Under the pieces are notes generated by a model. That model did no database searches. It saw nothing but the letters and a program-made list of their open reading frames with translations, and was not told the origin of the DNA. A DNA stretch of 64,000 nt from Streptomyces durocortorensis (GTDB lineage Bacteria > Actinomycetota > Actinomycetes > Streptomycetales > Streptomycetaceae): assembly GCF_031760065.1 (NCBI RefSeq), contig NZ_CP134500.1:4278001-4342000 (forward strand), read 5' to 3'. Both the position numbers and the translations under genes were made by a program. This document shows positions 8,504 to 15,339 of this stretch, piece by piece; within the stretch, counting starts at the first letter, position 1, and each line of letters opens with the position of its first letter.

Positions 8504-9561
8504 ATCTTCGGCACCCCGACCTTCGTACCCTCACGCAGCCCGCCGCCCGAGACCTCCACCCGGCCCTCGGCGAACATGCCGAGCTCGACCTTCACCTCGC
8601 GGACCGTGCCGCCCCGGACGACCTGGAGACCGAAGCCGCCGCCGGGCAGGGCCAGCAGCGCGTTCACCGGGACCGTCAGGACGTCCTTGCGGGTCTCGCC
8701 GGTCAGGCTGACCGTCACCGGGGACTGGTCGAACCCGCCGACGTCGTCCGGCTTGTCGAACGAGACGGTCAGCGTGACCTTGGGGCTGTCGTCCTGCGGG
8801 TCGTCGCCCGGCTCCGCCGTCCGGCCGACCGCGGAGACCTTCCCGGGCGCGGTGGTGCCGTCCGGCAGATCCACCGTGACCTTCGTGCCCGCCTTGGCCA
8901 ACTGGCTCTCGGCCACGTCCAGCCGGAAGGTCACGACGCGCTCGGAGCCGGTCGTGACGAGGACCGGGGCGCCCGGCTGGGCCTGCTCGCCGGCCCCTGC
9001 CTCGACGCTCTTGATCCGGACCTTCCCCGCCGCGAACGCGATGTCCTGCGGCCCCACCTTCCCGGTCCGCTTCGCGTCGTGGGACTTCTGCCAGCGCTTG
9101 ACGGCCGCCGCCGTCAGCTCGGTGTACTCGTCGTCCGGAGTGAAGCCCGTGTAGCCGAGCTCCGCGAGATTGCGCTCCAACTGCTCCACGTCCCGGCCCT
9201 TGTCGCCCGGCTTCAGCGTCCGGTACATGGGCCCGGAGCCGTACATCAGGCGGACCGGACGGCCGTCGACCTCGTACAGCCGCTCGTTCCGCCGCACGGT
9301 CGAGCCGGTGCGCGGCGTCCAGGTCATGGTTCCCGCCGCGCCCGCGTTGACCTTGCGCTCCCTGTCGTAGCCGAGCATGCCGTCCGCCTGCGCGCTGTCG
9401 CGCAGATCGCCGCGCTCGACCGGTGCCGTGGCCGGGGGCAGCCCGGTGTTCCTCGCCCCTCCGTCGCCCTCCTCGCCGGAGCCGAGCCGGGTGAGCGCGA
9501 GCGAACCCGCCGCCACGGCGAGCACCACCACCGCTGCCGCCGCGGCCCGTCCCCGCCTCAT
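8500..9561 (-). CDS. HlyD-like efflux adaptor with peptidoglycan-binding domain
   Basis: 353 aa. One N-terminal membrane anchor (AAAAAVVVLAVAAGSLAL) is followed by a barrel-sandwich half, a peptidoglycan-binding-1-like insert (about 115-160: KGRDVEQLERNLAELGYTGFTPDDEYTELTAAAVKRWQK) and a beta-barrel/adaptor region ending GLREGTKVGVPKI. In Gram-positive MacB-type exporters such adaptors link the permease to the cell wall. The start ATG at 9561 overlaps the upstream lipoprotein stop (ATGA), and its stop overlaps the ATPase start, so expression of the operon is tightly coupled. Confidence 0.88.
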   Translation of the reverse strand: MRRGRAAAAAVVVLAVAAGSLALTRLGSGEEGDGGARNTGLPPATAPVERGDLRDSAQADGMLGYDRERKVNAGAAGTMTWTPRTGSTVRRNERLYEVDGRPVRLMYGSGPMYRTLKPGDKGRDVEQLERNLAELGYTGFTPDDEYTELTAAAVKRWQKSHDAKRTGKVGPQDIAFAAGKVRIKSVEAGAGEQAQPGAPVLVTTGSERVVTFRLDVAESQLAKAGTKVTVDLPDGTTAPGKVSAVGRTAEPGDDPQDDSPKVTLTVSFDKPDDVGGFDQSPVTVSLTGETRKDVLTVPVNALLALPGGGFGLQVVRGGTVREVKVELGMFAEGRVEVSGGGLREGTKVGVPKI

Positions 9562-10079
9562 CGGCCGACGCTTTCGCACGCCTTGTTGGCCTTCTCGAAC
9601 TTCTTCATGTCCTTCGGCTTCATCGCGGGCGCCGCCTGCATCGCCCCGCCGTCGAACTTCGGGTCGGGCATGTCGAAGCCGTTCTTGCGCATGCACCGGG
9701 CGAAGGCGACCATCTTGTCCTTCTCCGCCTGGGTCAGCTCCTTGGGACCGCCGCCGACCGCCTTGTCCTGGCAGGCCTTGAACGCCTTCTCCATCTCCTT
9801 CTTGCTCAGGGAACCGCCGTCGATGGTGATGCCCATGCCGTCCTGGCCCGGCTTCGGCTCGGGAATGTCCAGGCCCTGGTCACGCAGGCACTTGCGGTGC
9901 TCCAGCGCCTGGTCCTCCTTCGTCTTCTTCGAGGAGGAAACCGATCCACCGTCCTTGGTGCCGCCGCCGTCCGAGCAGCCGGCCGCCGTCAGGGCGACGG
10001 CCGCGGCGGCCAGAGCGGCGGCGGTCCGGTGGAGAAGGGTGCGGGGAATGGGGCGGGAATGGGGCGTGGTGATCGTCAT
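9558..10079 (-). CDS. Small Cys-rich lipoprotein of the efflux operon
   Basis: 173 aa, first gene of the operon. Type II signal peptide: hydrophobic AALAAAAVALTAAGC with lipobox LTAAGC, then a Gly/Ser linker. The mature part carries an internal duplication: KCLRDQGLDIPEP (about 64-76) and RCMRKNGFDMPDP (about 128-140), each followed by another Cys (KACQDK, KACESVG). That gives four Cys, probably two disulfides. The role is unknown. Cell-surface location and linkage suggest it binds or senses the exporter substrate, or regulates the divergent two-component system. The ATG at 10079 faces the response regulator 132 bp away. Confidence 0.82.
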   Translation of the reverse strand: MTITTPHSRPIPRTLLHRTAAALAAAAVALTAAGCSDGGGTKDGGSVSSSKKTKEDQALEHRKCLRDQGLDIPEPKPGQDGMGITIDGGSLSKKEMEKAFKACQDKAVGGGPKELTQAEKDKMVAFARCMRKNGFDMPDPKFDGGAMQAAPAMKPKDMKKFEKANKACESVGR

Positions 10080-10211
10080 CGCTGCGGGGCTCCTCGTCCG
10101 TTGCTGACAGGCCGGGTACGAACAGCCCGAGCGTGCGCGAGGACGCGGTTTCGTTTCTCTCAGCGCCGATGCTTACACCGGCGAAACATCGCTTTCGGGT
10201 ACACAGGGCCC

Positions 10212-10895
10212 ATGCGTGTGCTGGTGGTGGAGGACGAGGAGTTCCTGGCGGAGATGATCGCCGAGGGGCTGCGCCGTGACGCCGTCGCCGTGGACGTGGC
10301 CCCCGACGGCCGGGCGGCACTGGACCGGCTGCGGTTCGGCGCGTACGACGTGATGATCCTCGACCGCGATCTGCCCGGGCTGCACGGCGACGAGGTGTGC
10401 CGGAAGGTCGTCGCGATGCGGCTGCTCACCCGGATTCTGATGCTCACCGCATCGGGGACCGTACGGGACCGGGTGGCCGGGCTCGGGATCGGCGCCGACG
10501 ACTACCTGACCAAGCCGTTCGCGTACGACGAACTCCTCGCCCGGGTCCTCGCGCTCGGCCGCCGCGCCCGCCCCGCGCTCCCGCCCGTCCTGGAACGGGC
10601 GGGGCTGACCCTGGACACCGCCCGCCGCCAGGTCTGCCGCGACGGCCGTTACCTGTCCCTCTCCCGCAAGGAGTTCGCCGTGCTGGAAACCCTGCTGCGG
10701 GCCGAGGGCGCGGTCGTCAGCGGCGACGACCTGATCGAGGAGGTGTGGGAGGAGGACACCAGCTACCGCACCAACGCCGTCCGCGTCACCCTCTCCAAGC
10801 TCCGCGCCAAGCTCGGCGCGCCCCCGGTGATCGAGACGGTCCCGGGCGCCGGTTACCGCATCGGCGACGGGCCGCGGGCGGGTGGCGCCCGGTGA
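10212..10895 (+). CDS. OmpR/PhoB-family response regulator
   Basis: 227 aa. Receiver domain 1-115 with acidic pocket EDE (8-10), phospho-acceptor Asp51 (MILDRDLPG), Thr in MLTASG and Lys in DDYLTKPF. The winged-helix DNA-binding domain (about 130-222) shows SLSRKEFAVLETLLRAEGAVVSGDDLIEEVWEE and NAVRVTLSKLRAKLG...VPGAGYRI. Its stop overlaps the kinase GTG (GTGA). Divergent transcription from the efflux operon strongly suggests that it controls that operon and itself from the 132-bp intergenic region, which holds a CGAAA-N6-TTTCG inverted repeat near 10182-10197. Confidence 0.93.
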   Translation: MRVLVVEDEEFLAEMIAEGLRRDAVAVDVAPDGRAALDRLRFGAYDVMILDRDLPGLHGDEVCRKVVAMRLLTRILMLTASGTVRDRVAGLGIGADDYLTKPFAYDELLARVLALGRRARPALPPVLERAGLTLDTARRQVCRDGRYLSLSRKEFAVLETLLRAEGAVVSGDDLIEEVWEEDTSYRTNAVRVTLSKLRAKLGAPPVIETVPGAGYRIGDGPRAGGAR

Positions 10896-12067
10896 ACAGC
10901 GAGCGCACCCGGCTCACCGCCCTGTACGGCGGGCTCCTGATGCTGGCCGGGGTCCTGCTGATGGGGCTCGTCTACCTGCTGGTCAGCGAGGGCCTGTACG
11001 CCAGCATCGTCACCGCCGTCGCCCCCGCCGTACCCGCGTCCCAGCTGGACGCGGCCTCCGCCGCCACTCCCACGCTGCCCTCGGGGGACTGGGCGCGGAC
11101 CACCAGGCTCGAACCCGGCCAGATCGCCGTCGCGCAGAAGCTCAGCACCGCAGCCGGGGACGCCGCGCTCAACCAGCTCCTCACCGTCTCCGCGGTTTCC
11201 CTCGCCGGCTACTCGGCGCTCTCCGTCGCGCTCGCCTGGTGGATGGCGGGCCGGGTGCTGCGGCCGGTCGGCGTCATCACCGCCCGCGCCCGCCGGCTGT
11301 CCGGCAGCAACCTGCACGAGCGCATCGCGCTGAAGGCCCCGCGCGGTGAGCTGAAGGAGCTGGCCGACACCTTCGACGGGATGCTCGACCGGATCGAGGA
11401 GCTGGTCGCCGCCCGGCAGCGGTTCGCCGCCAACGCCGCCCACGAGCTGCGCACCCCGCTCGCCGTGCAGCGGGCCGCCGCCGAGATCGGCCTGGCCGAC
11501 GACCCGCCGCCCGAGAAGGTCGCCTGGATTCGCGACAAGCTCATCGACACCGCCGACGACAGCGAGCAGCTCATCGAGGGCCTGCTGCTCCTCGCGGTCT
11601 CCGACGAGGGCCTGCGGCGGCGCGAACGGGTCGACCTGGGCACGGCCACGTCGACGGTCACCGAGGCGCTGGCGGCCGAGGCGAAGGAACGGTCCGTCAC
11701 CGTCGAGGTGGAGGCCCGGCCGGTGAGTGTCGAGGGCGATCCGGTGCTGCTGGACCACCTCGTGCACAACCTGGTCGCCAACGCGCTGCGCCACAACCAC
11801 CCCGGCGGGAGCGTACGGGTCCGGGTCGGGCCGGGCGGCCTGGAGGTCGCCAACACCGGCCCGGCCGTCGACCCGGCGACCGTGCCGCTGCTGTTCGAGC
11901 CGTTCCGTCGTGCGCGGGCCCGCCGCCATGCCCCCGGCGAGGGCGCGGGCCTCGGACTCTCCATCGTGGCATCGGTCGCCCGCGCGCACGGCGGCGCGGT
12001 GAGCGCCACGGCGAACCCGGGCGGGGGGCTCACGGCCCGGGTCACGTTCCCGACGGCGCACCGGTAG
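10892..12067 (+). CDS. Sensor histidine kinase, partner of the upstream regulator
   Basis: 391 aa. Two membrane helices (LLMLAGVLLMGLVYLLV, about 13-29; LLTVSAVSLAGYSALSVALAWWMAG, about 92-116) flank a 60-residue extracellular loop. Then come HAMP (VLRPVGVITARARRLSGSNLHERI), an H box (FAANAAHELRTPLAVQRAAAEIG), an N box (NLVANALRHN) and a G2 box (GEGAGLGLSIVASVARAHGG). The G1 region is weak (EVANTGPAVDPATVP), with the usual DxGxG replaced by NTGP, which is common in this actinobacterial group. It starts at GTG 10892, overlapping the regulator stop. It probably senses a compound exported by the divergent ABC system. Confidence 0.92.
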   Translation: MNSERTRLTALYGGLLMLAGVLLMGLVYLLVSEGLYASIVTAVAPAVPASQLDAASAATPTLPSGDWARTTRLEPGQIAVAQKLSTAAGDAALNQLLTVSAVSLAGYSALSVALAWWMAGRVLRPVGVITARARRLSGSNLHERIALKAPRGELKELADTFDGMLDRIEELVAARQRFAANAAHELRTPLAVQRAAAEIGLADDPPPEKVAWIRDKLIDTADDSEQLIEGLLLLAVSDEGLRRRERVDLGTATSTVTEALAAEAKERSVTVEVEARPVSVEGDPVLLDHLVHNLVANALRHNHPGGSVRVRVGPGGLEVANTGPAVDPATVPLLFEPFRRARARRHAPGEGAGLGLSIVASVARAHGGAVSATANPGGGLTARVTFPTAHR

Positions 12068-12175
12068 GCGGTGTACGGGACCTGAGGGGGGCGGTGTACC
12101 GGGCCTCAGCGGGCCGCGTACCGGACCTGAGCGGGAGGTGTACGGGGCCTCAGCGGGCCGTGTACCGGACCTCAG
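12068..12175. repeat. Five imperfect ~22-bp tandem repeats
   Basis: The gap between the kinase stop and the convergent SIS gene is filled by about five copies of a unit like GTGTACCGGGCCTCAGCGGGCC, alternating cctgag and cctcag cores. The last copy runs into the SIS stop codon. Alternating orientation of the CCTGAG/CTCAG core lets neighbouring units pair as hairpins, so the array may act as a bidirectional terminator. Confidence 0.7.
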
Positions 12176-12927
12176 TGCCGGTAGAAGATCCGGTCCCGGT
12201 ACTCCGTCATCACCCGGCCGTTCCACTCGTGGCCGCCGTCGACGTTCCCCGAGCGCAGGAGCGGCGGCTCGATGCCCCGGGACACCAGCCGCTCGGCGGC
12301 GGACGCCAGCATCGCCTGCATGATCGCGCTGGTCACCACCGTCGAGGCCGGGGCGAAGGGGGCCTCGATGCCGGGGGCCGTCAGCTCCGCGTCGCCGATC
12401 GCGATCTTGCTGTCCAGGACGATGTCGCAGTGGTCCCGCAGGAAGCCGCCCGAGGCGTGCCGGGAGCGGGTGCTCTCGGCGTACGCGACCGAGGTGACGC
12501 CGATGACCTTCAGCCCGAGGGCGCGGGCGTTCTGCGCCATCTCCACGGGCAGCGCGTTGCGCCCGGACAGCGAGATGATCACGAGGACGTCCCCGGCGGT
12601 GGCGGGGCTGGTGTCCAGGACGGCCGAGGCGAGCCCGTCCACCCGCTCCAGGGCCGAGCCCAGGGTGGCGGGCATGACGTCCACGCCGACGACGCCGGGG
12701 ACGGTGAGCAGGTTCATCAGGGCCAGGCCGCCCGCCCGGTAGACGACGTCCTGGGCGGCGAGCGAGGAGTGCCCCGCGCCGAACGCGAACAGCCGGCCGC
12801 CGGCCTCCACGGTGTCGGCGATGGCCGTGCCCGCGGCGTCGATCGAGGCCGCCTCCTCGTCGCGCACCCGCTGGAGCAGGCCGATCGCCGCGTCGAAGAA
12901 CTGACCGGCCAGCTTGCTGTCGCTCAT
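12172..12927 (-). CDS. SIS-domain protein (sugar-phosphate isomerase/binding type)
   Basis: 251 aa. A single SIS domain: LFAFGAGHSSLAAQDVVYRAGG (about 45-66) and the phosphosugar loop DVLVIISLSGRNALPVEMA (about 113-131), followed by GLKVIGVTS. Such proteins bind or isomerise phosphosugars (GmhA, GlmS-C, AgaS-like) or regulate sugar genes; without an HTH this one is not an RpiR regulator. It resembles the family annotated as SIS domain-containing sugar isomerase of about 250 aa. It starts at ATG 12927 with AGGGCT upstream. Substrate unknown. Confidence 0.85.
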   Translation of the reverse strand: MSDSKLAGQFFDAAIGLLQRVRDEEAASIDAAGTAIADTVEAGGRLFAFGAGHSSLAAQDVVYRAGGLALMNLLTVPGVVGVDVMPATLGSALERVDGLASAVLDTSPATAGDVLVIISLSGRNALPVEMAQNARALGLKVIGVTSVAYAESTRSRHASGGFLRDHCDIVLDSKIAIGDAELTAPGIEAPFAPASTVVTSAIMQAMLASAAERLVSRGIEPPLLRSGNVDGGHEWNGRVMTEYRDRIFYRH

Positions 12928-13139
12928 CGGGGAGAGCCCTTTCGGCGGGGGACGACGGGGTGGATCGACGGGGTGGGAATGCCCGTGCCGCCGATCACGT
13001 TGCGGTCTGGACCAGTGGCCTGTCAATAGCGCCCGGCGGCCTCGTCCGCACGCTCTTCCACCGGTCTCGCGCCGGGGCGGCACGGTTGTCGCCGCTATAC
13101 GTCAGAATTGGTACAGGGCCATCGCACGACGTTTTCTAG

Positions 13140-13832
13140 TCACAGCATCGAGGGGCACGTATGTCCGGACTGATCGACACCACGGAGATGTATCTCCGCA
13201 CCATCCTCGAACTGGAAGAGGAAGGCGTCGTGCCCATGCGCGCCCGTATCGCCGAACGGCTGGACCAGAGCGGTCCGACCGTCAGCCAGACGGTGGCCCG
13301 TATGGAGCGCGACGGTCTGGTCCAGGTCGCGGGGGACCGCCACCTGGAGCTGACCGAGGAGGGCCGCCGCCTCGCCACCCGTGTGATGCGCAAGCACCGG
13401 CTCGCCGAGTGTCTTCTCGTCGACGTGATCGGCCTGGAGTGGGAGCAGGTCCACGCCGAGGCCTGTCGCTGGGAGCACGTGATGAGCGAGGCGGTGGAGC
13501 GGCGCGTGCTGGAGCTGCTGCGTCACCCGACCGAGTCGCCGTACGGGAATCCCATCCCGGGCCTGGAGGAGCTGGGCGAGAAGGCCGAGGCCGACCCGTT
13601 CCTGGACGCCTCCATGGTGAGCCTGGCCGAGCTCGACCCGGGCACCGAGGGCAAGACCGTGGTGGTGCGGCGGATCGGCGAGCCGATCCAGACCGACGCC
13701 CAGCTGATGTACACGCTGCGCCGGGCCGGGGTGCAGCCCGGGTCCGTGGTCAGCGTGACCGAGTCGCCCGGCGGAGTGCTGGTCGGCTCCAGCGGGGAGG
13801 CGGCCGAGCTGGACGCCGAGATCGCATCGCAC
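13140..13832 (-). CDS. Adm-like antisense frame opposite dmdR1 (low confidence)
   Basis: A 230-codon frame beginning GTG at 13832 runs antiparallel to almost the whole DtxR gene. Its product is rich in His, Leu, Gly and Gln (for example HHHGLALGARVELGQAHHGG). Normally such a frame would be called a GC-driven shadow. It is listed because an overlapping antiparallel gene, adm, has been reported experimentally at this position in S. coelicolor. Nothing in the sequence itself, such as a good Shine-Dalgarno, proves expression here. Confidence 0.25.
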   Translation of the reverse strand: MRCDLGVQLGRLPAGADQHSAGRLGHADHGPGLHPGPAQRVHQLGVGLDRLADPPHHHGLALGARVELGQAHHGGVQERVGLGLLAQLLQARDGIPVRRLGRVTQQLQHAPLHRLAHHVLPATGLGVDLLPLQADHVDEKTLGEPVLAHHTGGEAAALLGQLQVAVPRDLDQTVALHTGHRLADGRTALVQPFGDTGAHGHDAFLFQFEDGAEIHLRGVDQSGHTCPSML

Positions 13833-13853
13833 GTCTTCGTCGCCAAGCGCTGA
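13161..13853 (+). CDS. dmdR1: DtxR/IdeR-family iron-dependent repressor (DmdR1-like)
   Basis: 230 aa. N-terminal winged helix (MSGLIDTTEMYLRTILELEEEGV...QSGPTVSQTVARMERDGLV), a dimerisation/metal domain and a C-terminal SH3-like FeoA domain. The metal ligands align residue for residue with DtxR: Met10, His79, Glu83, His98, Cys102, Glu105, His106 (EACRWEHVMSE). With Fe(II) it represses siderophore and iron-uptake genes at 19-bp iron boxes. In S. coelicolor the orthologous DmdR1 gene is reported to overlap an antiparallel gene (adm); an equally long open frame lies opposite here. ATG at 13161 follows GAGGGG. No iron box is evident at its own promoter. Confidence 0.93.
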   Translation: MSGLIDTTEMYLRTILELEEEGVVPMRARIAERLDQSGPTVSQTVARMERDGLVQVAGDRHLELTEEGRRLATRVMRKHRLAECLLVDVIGLEWEQVHAEACRWEHVMSEAVERRVLELLRHPTESPYGNPIPGLEELGEKAEADPFLDASMVSLAELDPGTEGKTVVVRRIGEPIQTDAQLMYTLRRAGVQPGSVVSVTESPGGVLVGSSGEAAELDAEIASHVFVAKR

Positions 13854-14115
13854 CGCGTTCGTTGCCCGGGGCCGAGGCGGCCGGGCGCTGGTTTCCCTCC
13901 GGAATCGCAGCGCCGGGGGCGCATCGCGTGCCAGGCTGAGCCCAGGCAGGGGAGGGAGCAGGGAATGCGCCCGTCATACCGGCACGCGCACCGGACGGTG
14001 CCCACCGAGCCCTGTGGGGCCCTTGTCGCCTTCGTTGCCATCGTTGTCGTCGCGCGGCGGAGCCGGCCCCGGGTGCGGTCTCGGGACCGGTTTTGGGAGC
14101 GGTCTCAGGGCCCCT

Positions 14116-14169
14116 TCCGGGGGTGCCCCCGGACAGGGGTCGGCCCCGGCGTCCGAAGACGCCGGGGCC
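14116..14169. terminator. Two consecutive GC hairpins downstream of dmdR1
   Basis: TCCGGGGG/CCCCCGGA (14116-14123/14126-14133) is followed by a perfect 12-bp stem, GGCCCCGGCGTC/GACGCCGGGGCC (14142-14153/14158-14169), closing a CGAA tetraloop. There is no T tract, as is usual for Streptomyces terminators. It lies in the 555-bp gap 13854-14408, where I see no convincing gene. Confidence 0.6.
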
Positions 14170-14335
14170 TGTCCTCCCCTGTGCTGACCCGGAGCCCCGA
14201 GCTCTCAAGGCCAGTCCCCGCGGCCCGTTGTCCCCGAGCGGTCCGCCTCCTGGTGAAGATCTCCCCACGGCGGTCGGCGCCAATCCTGGACGGGTGTCAC
14301 TCGAACGTGGGGTGTTGGGTGGCACACCTCCGTTT

Positions 14336-14351
14336 TCGAATACGGGTTCGA
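14336..14351. promoter_or_regulatory. SOS (LexA) box-like palindrome
   Basis: TCGAATACGGGTTCGA matches the actinobacterial SOS box TCGAAC-N4-GTTCGA except for one base (C to T). It sits 58-73 bp upstream of the hydrolase ATG, a normal promoter distance. Confidence 0.4.
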
Positions 14352-14408
14352 TAGCCTGGCGGGGCGGAACCACACGGTGATCGAGGACCAGAAGGGGGTG
14401 CCAGGACT

Positions 14409-15302
14409 ATGGTGCGGCGCATCGATGTGACCGGAACCGACGGCGTACGCCTCGCGGCATGGGAGTTCGCCGACCCGCCCAAGGGGCGTGCGGAGAGCGA
14501 CCGCGCCCCCGGCGTCTTATTGCTTCACGGGCTCATGGGCCGGGCCTCCCACTGGGCCCCCACCGCCCGCTGGCTGGCCGAGCGGTATCGCGCGGTCGGC
14601 CTCGACCAGCGGGGCCACGGCCGCAGCGAGAAGCCGGCCGAGGGTCCGTACACCCGCGAGGCCTACGTCTCCGACGCCGAGGCCGCGATCGAACAGCTCG
14701 GGCTCGGTCCCGTCACCGTCGTCGGCCACGCCATGGGAGCGCTCACCGGCTGGCAGCTCGCCGCCAAGCGCCCCGACCTCGTCCGCGCCGTCGTCATCTG
14801 CGACATGCGCGCCTCCGCCCTCGGCGCCGCCTCCCAGCGCGAGTGGAGCGACTGGTTCGACTCCTGGCCGCTGCCTTTCGCCACCCTCGCCGACGTTCGG
14901 AAGTGGTTCGGTGAGGACGACCCCTGGGTGGAGCGGCCGAGCCCCGCTCGCGGCGAGTTCTACGCCGAGGTGATGGCCGAGTGCGAGGACGGCTGGCGTC
15001 CCGTCTTCTCCCGCCGCCAGATGCTCCGCTCCCGCGCCACCTGGGTCTTCGACGCCCACTGGGAGGAGCTGGCCCAGGTGCGGTGCCCGGCGCTGGTGCT
15101 GCGCGGCCTCGACGGGGAGCTGGGCCGCGCCGAGGCCCAGGAGATGGTCCGCGTCCTGCCCCGCGGTCAGTACGCGGAGGTGGCGGACGCGGGCCACCTC
15201 ATCCACTACGACCAGCCGGAGGGCTGGCGGGCGGCGGTGGAGCCGTTCCTGGAACAGCTCCACGAGGACAGCCGGGGCGACCGGGAGCCGGTCGCCCCGT
15301 AG
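14409..15302 (+). CDS. Alpha/beta-hydrolase fold protein lacking the nucleophile
   Basis: 297 aa. Fold landmarks are present: oxyanion strand VLLLHGLMG (36-44), DQRGHGRS (66-73), a nucleophile elbow VVGHAMGA (104-111), acid region LVLRGLDGELG and terminal His in ADAGHLIHYDQPEGW. The elbow carries Ala108 (codon gcc) where family members have Ser, Asp or Cys, so normal esterase or dehalogenase chemistry is not expected. It could be a binding protein, a cofactor-free enzyme using His/Asp only, or a pseudoenzyme. ATG at 14409 follows AGAAGGGGG. A near-consensus SOS box lies upstream. It is convergent with the ABC exporter. Confidence 0.88.
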   Translation: MVRRIDVTGTDGVRLAAWEFADPPKGRAESDRAPGVLLLHGLMGRASHWAPTARWLAERYRAVGLDQRGHGRSEKPAEGPYTREAYVSDAEAAIEQLGLGPVTVVGHAMGALTGWQLAAKRPDLVRAVVICDMRASALGAASQREWSDWFDSWPLPFATLADVRKWFGEDDPWVERPSPARGEFYAEVMAECEDGWRPVFSRRQMLRSRATWVFDAHWEELAQVRCPALVLRGLDGELGRAEAQEMVRVLPRGQYAEVADAGHLIHYDQPEGWRAAVEPFLEQLHEDSRGDREPVAP

Positions 15303-15339
15303 GGCCTGTCAGACAACCCCTGGAGCCCTAGGCAGGGGG

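Noticed and set aside
13965..14354. 129-codon plus-strand frame in the dmdR1-hydrolase gap.
   Set aside because: Arg-rich, covers two terminator hairpins and the SOS-like box; no similarity to known families.
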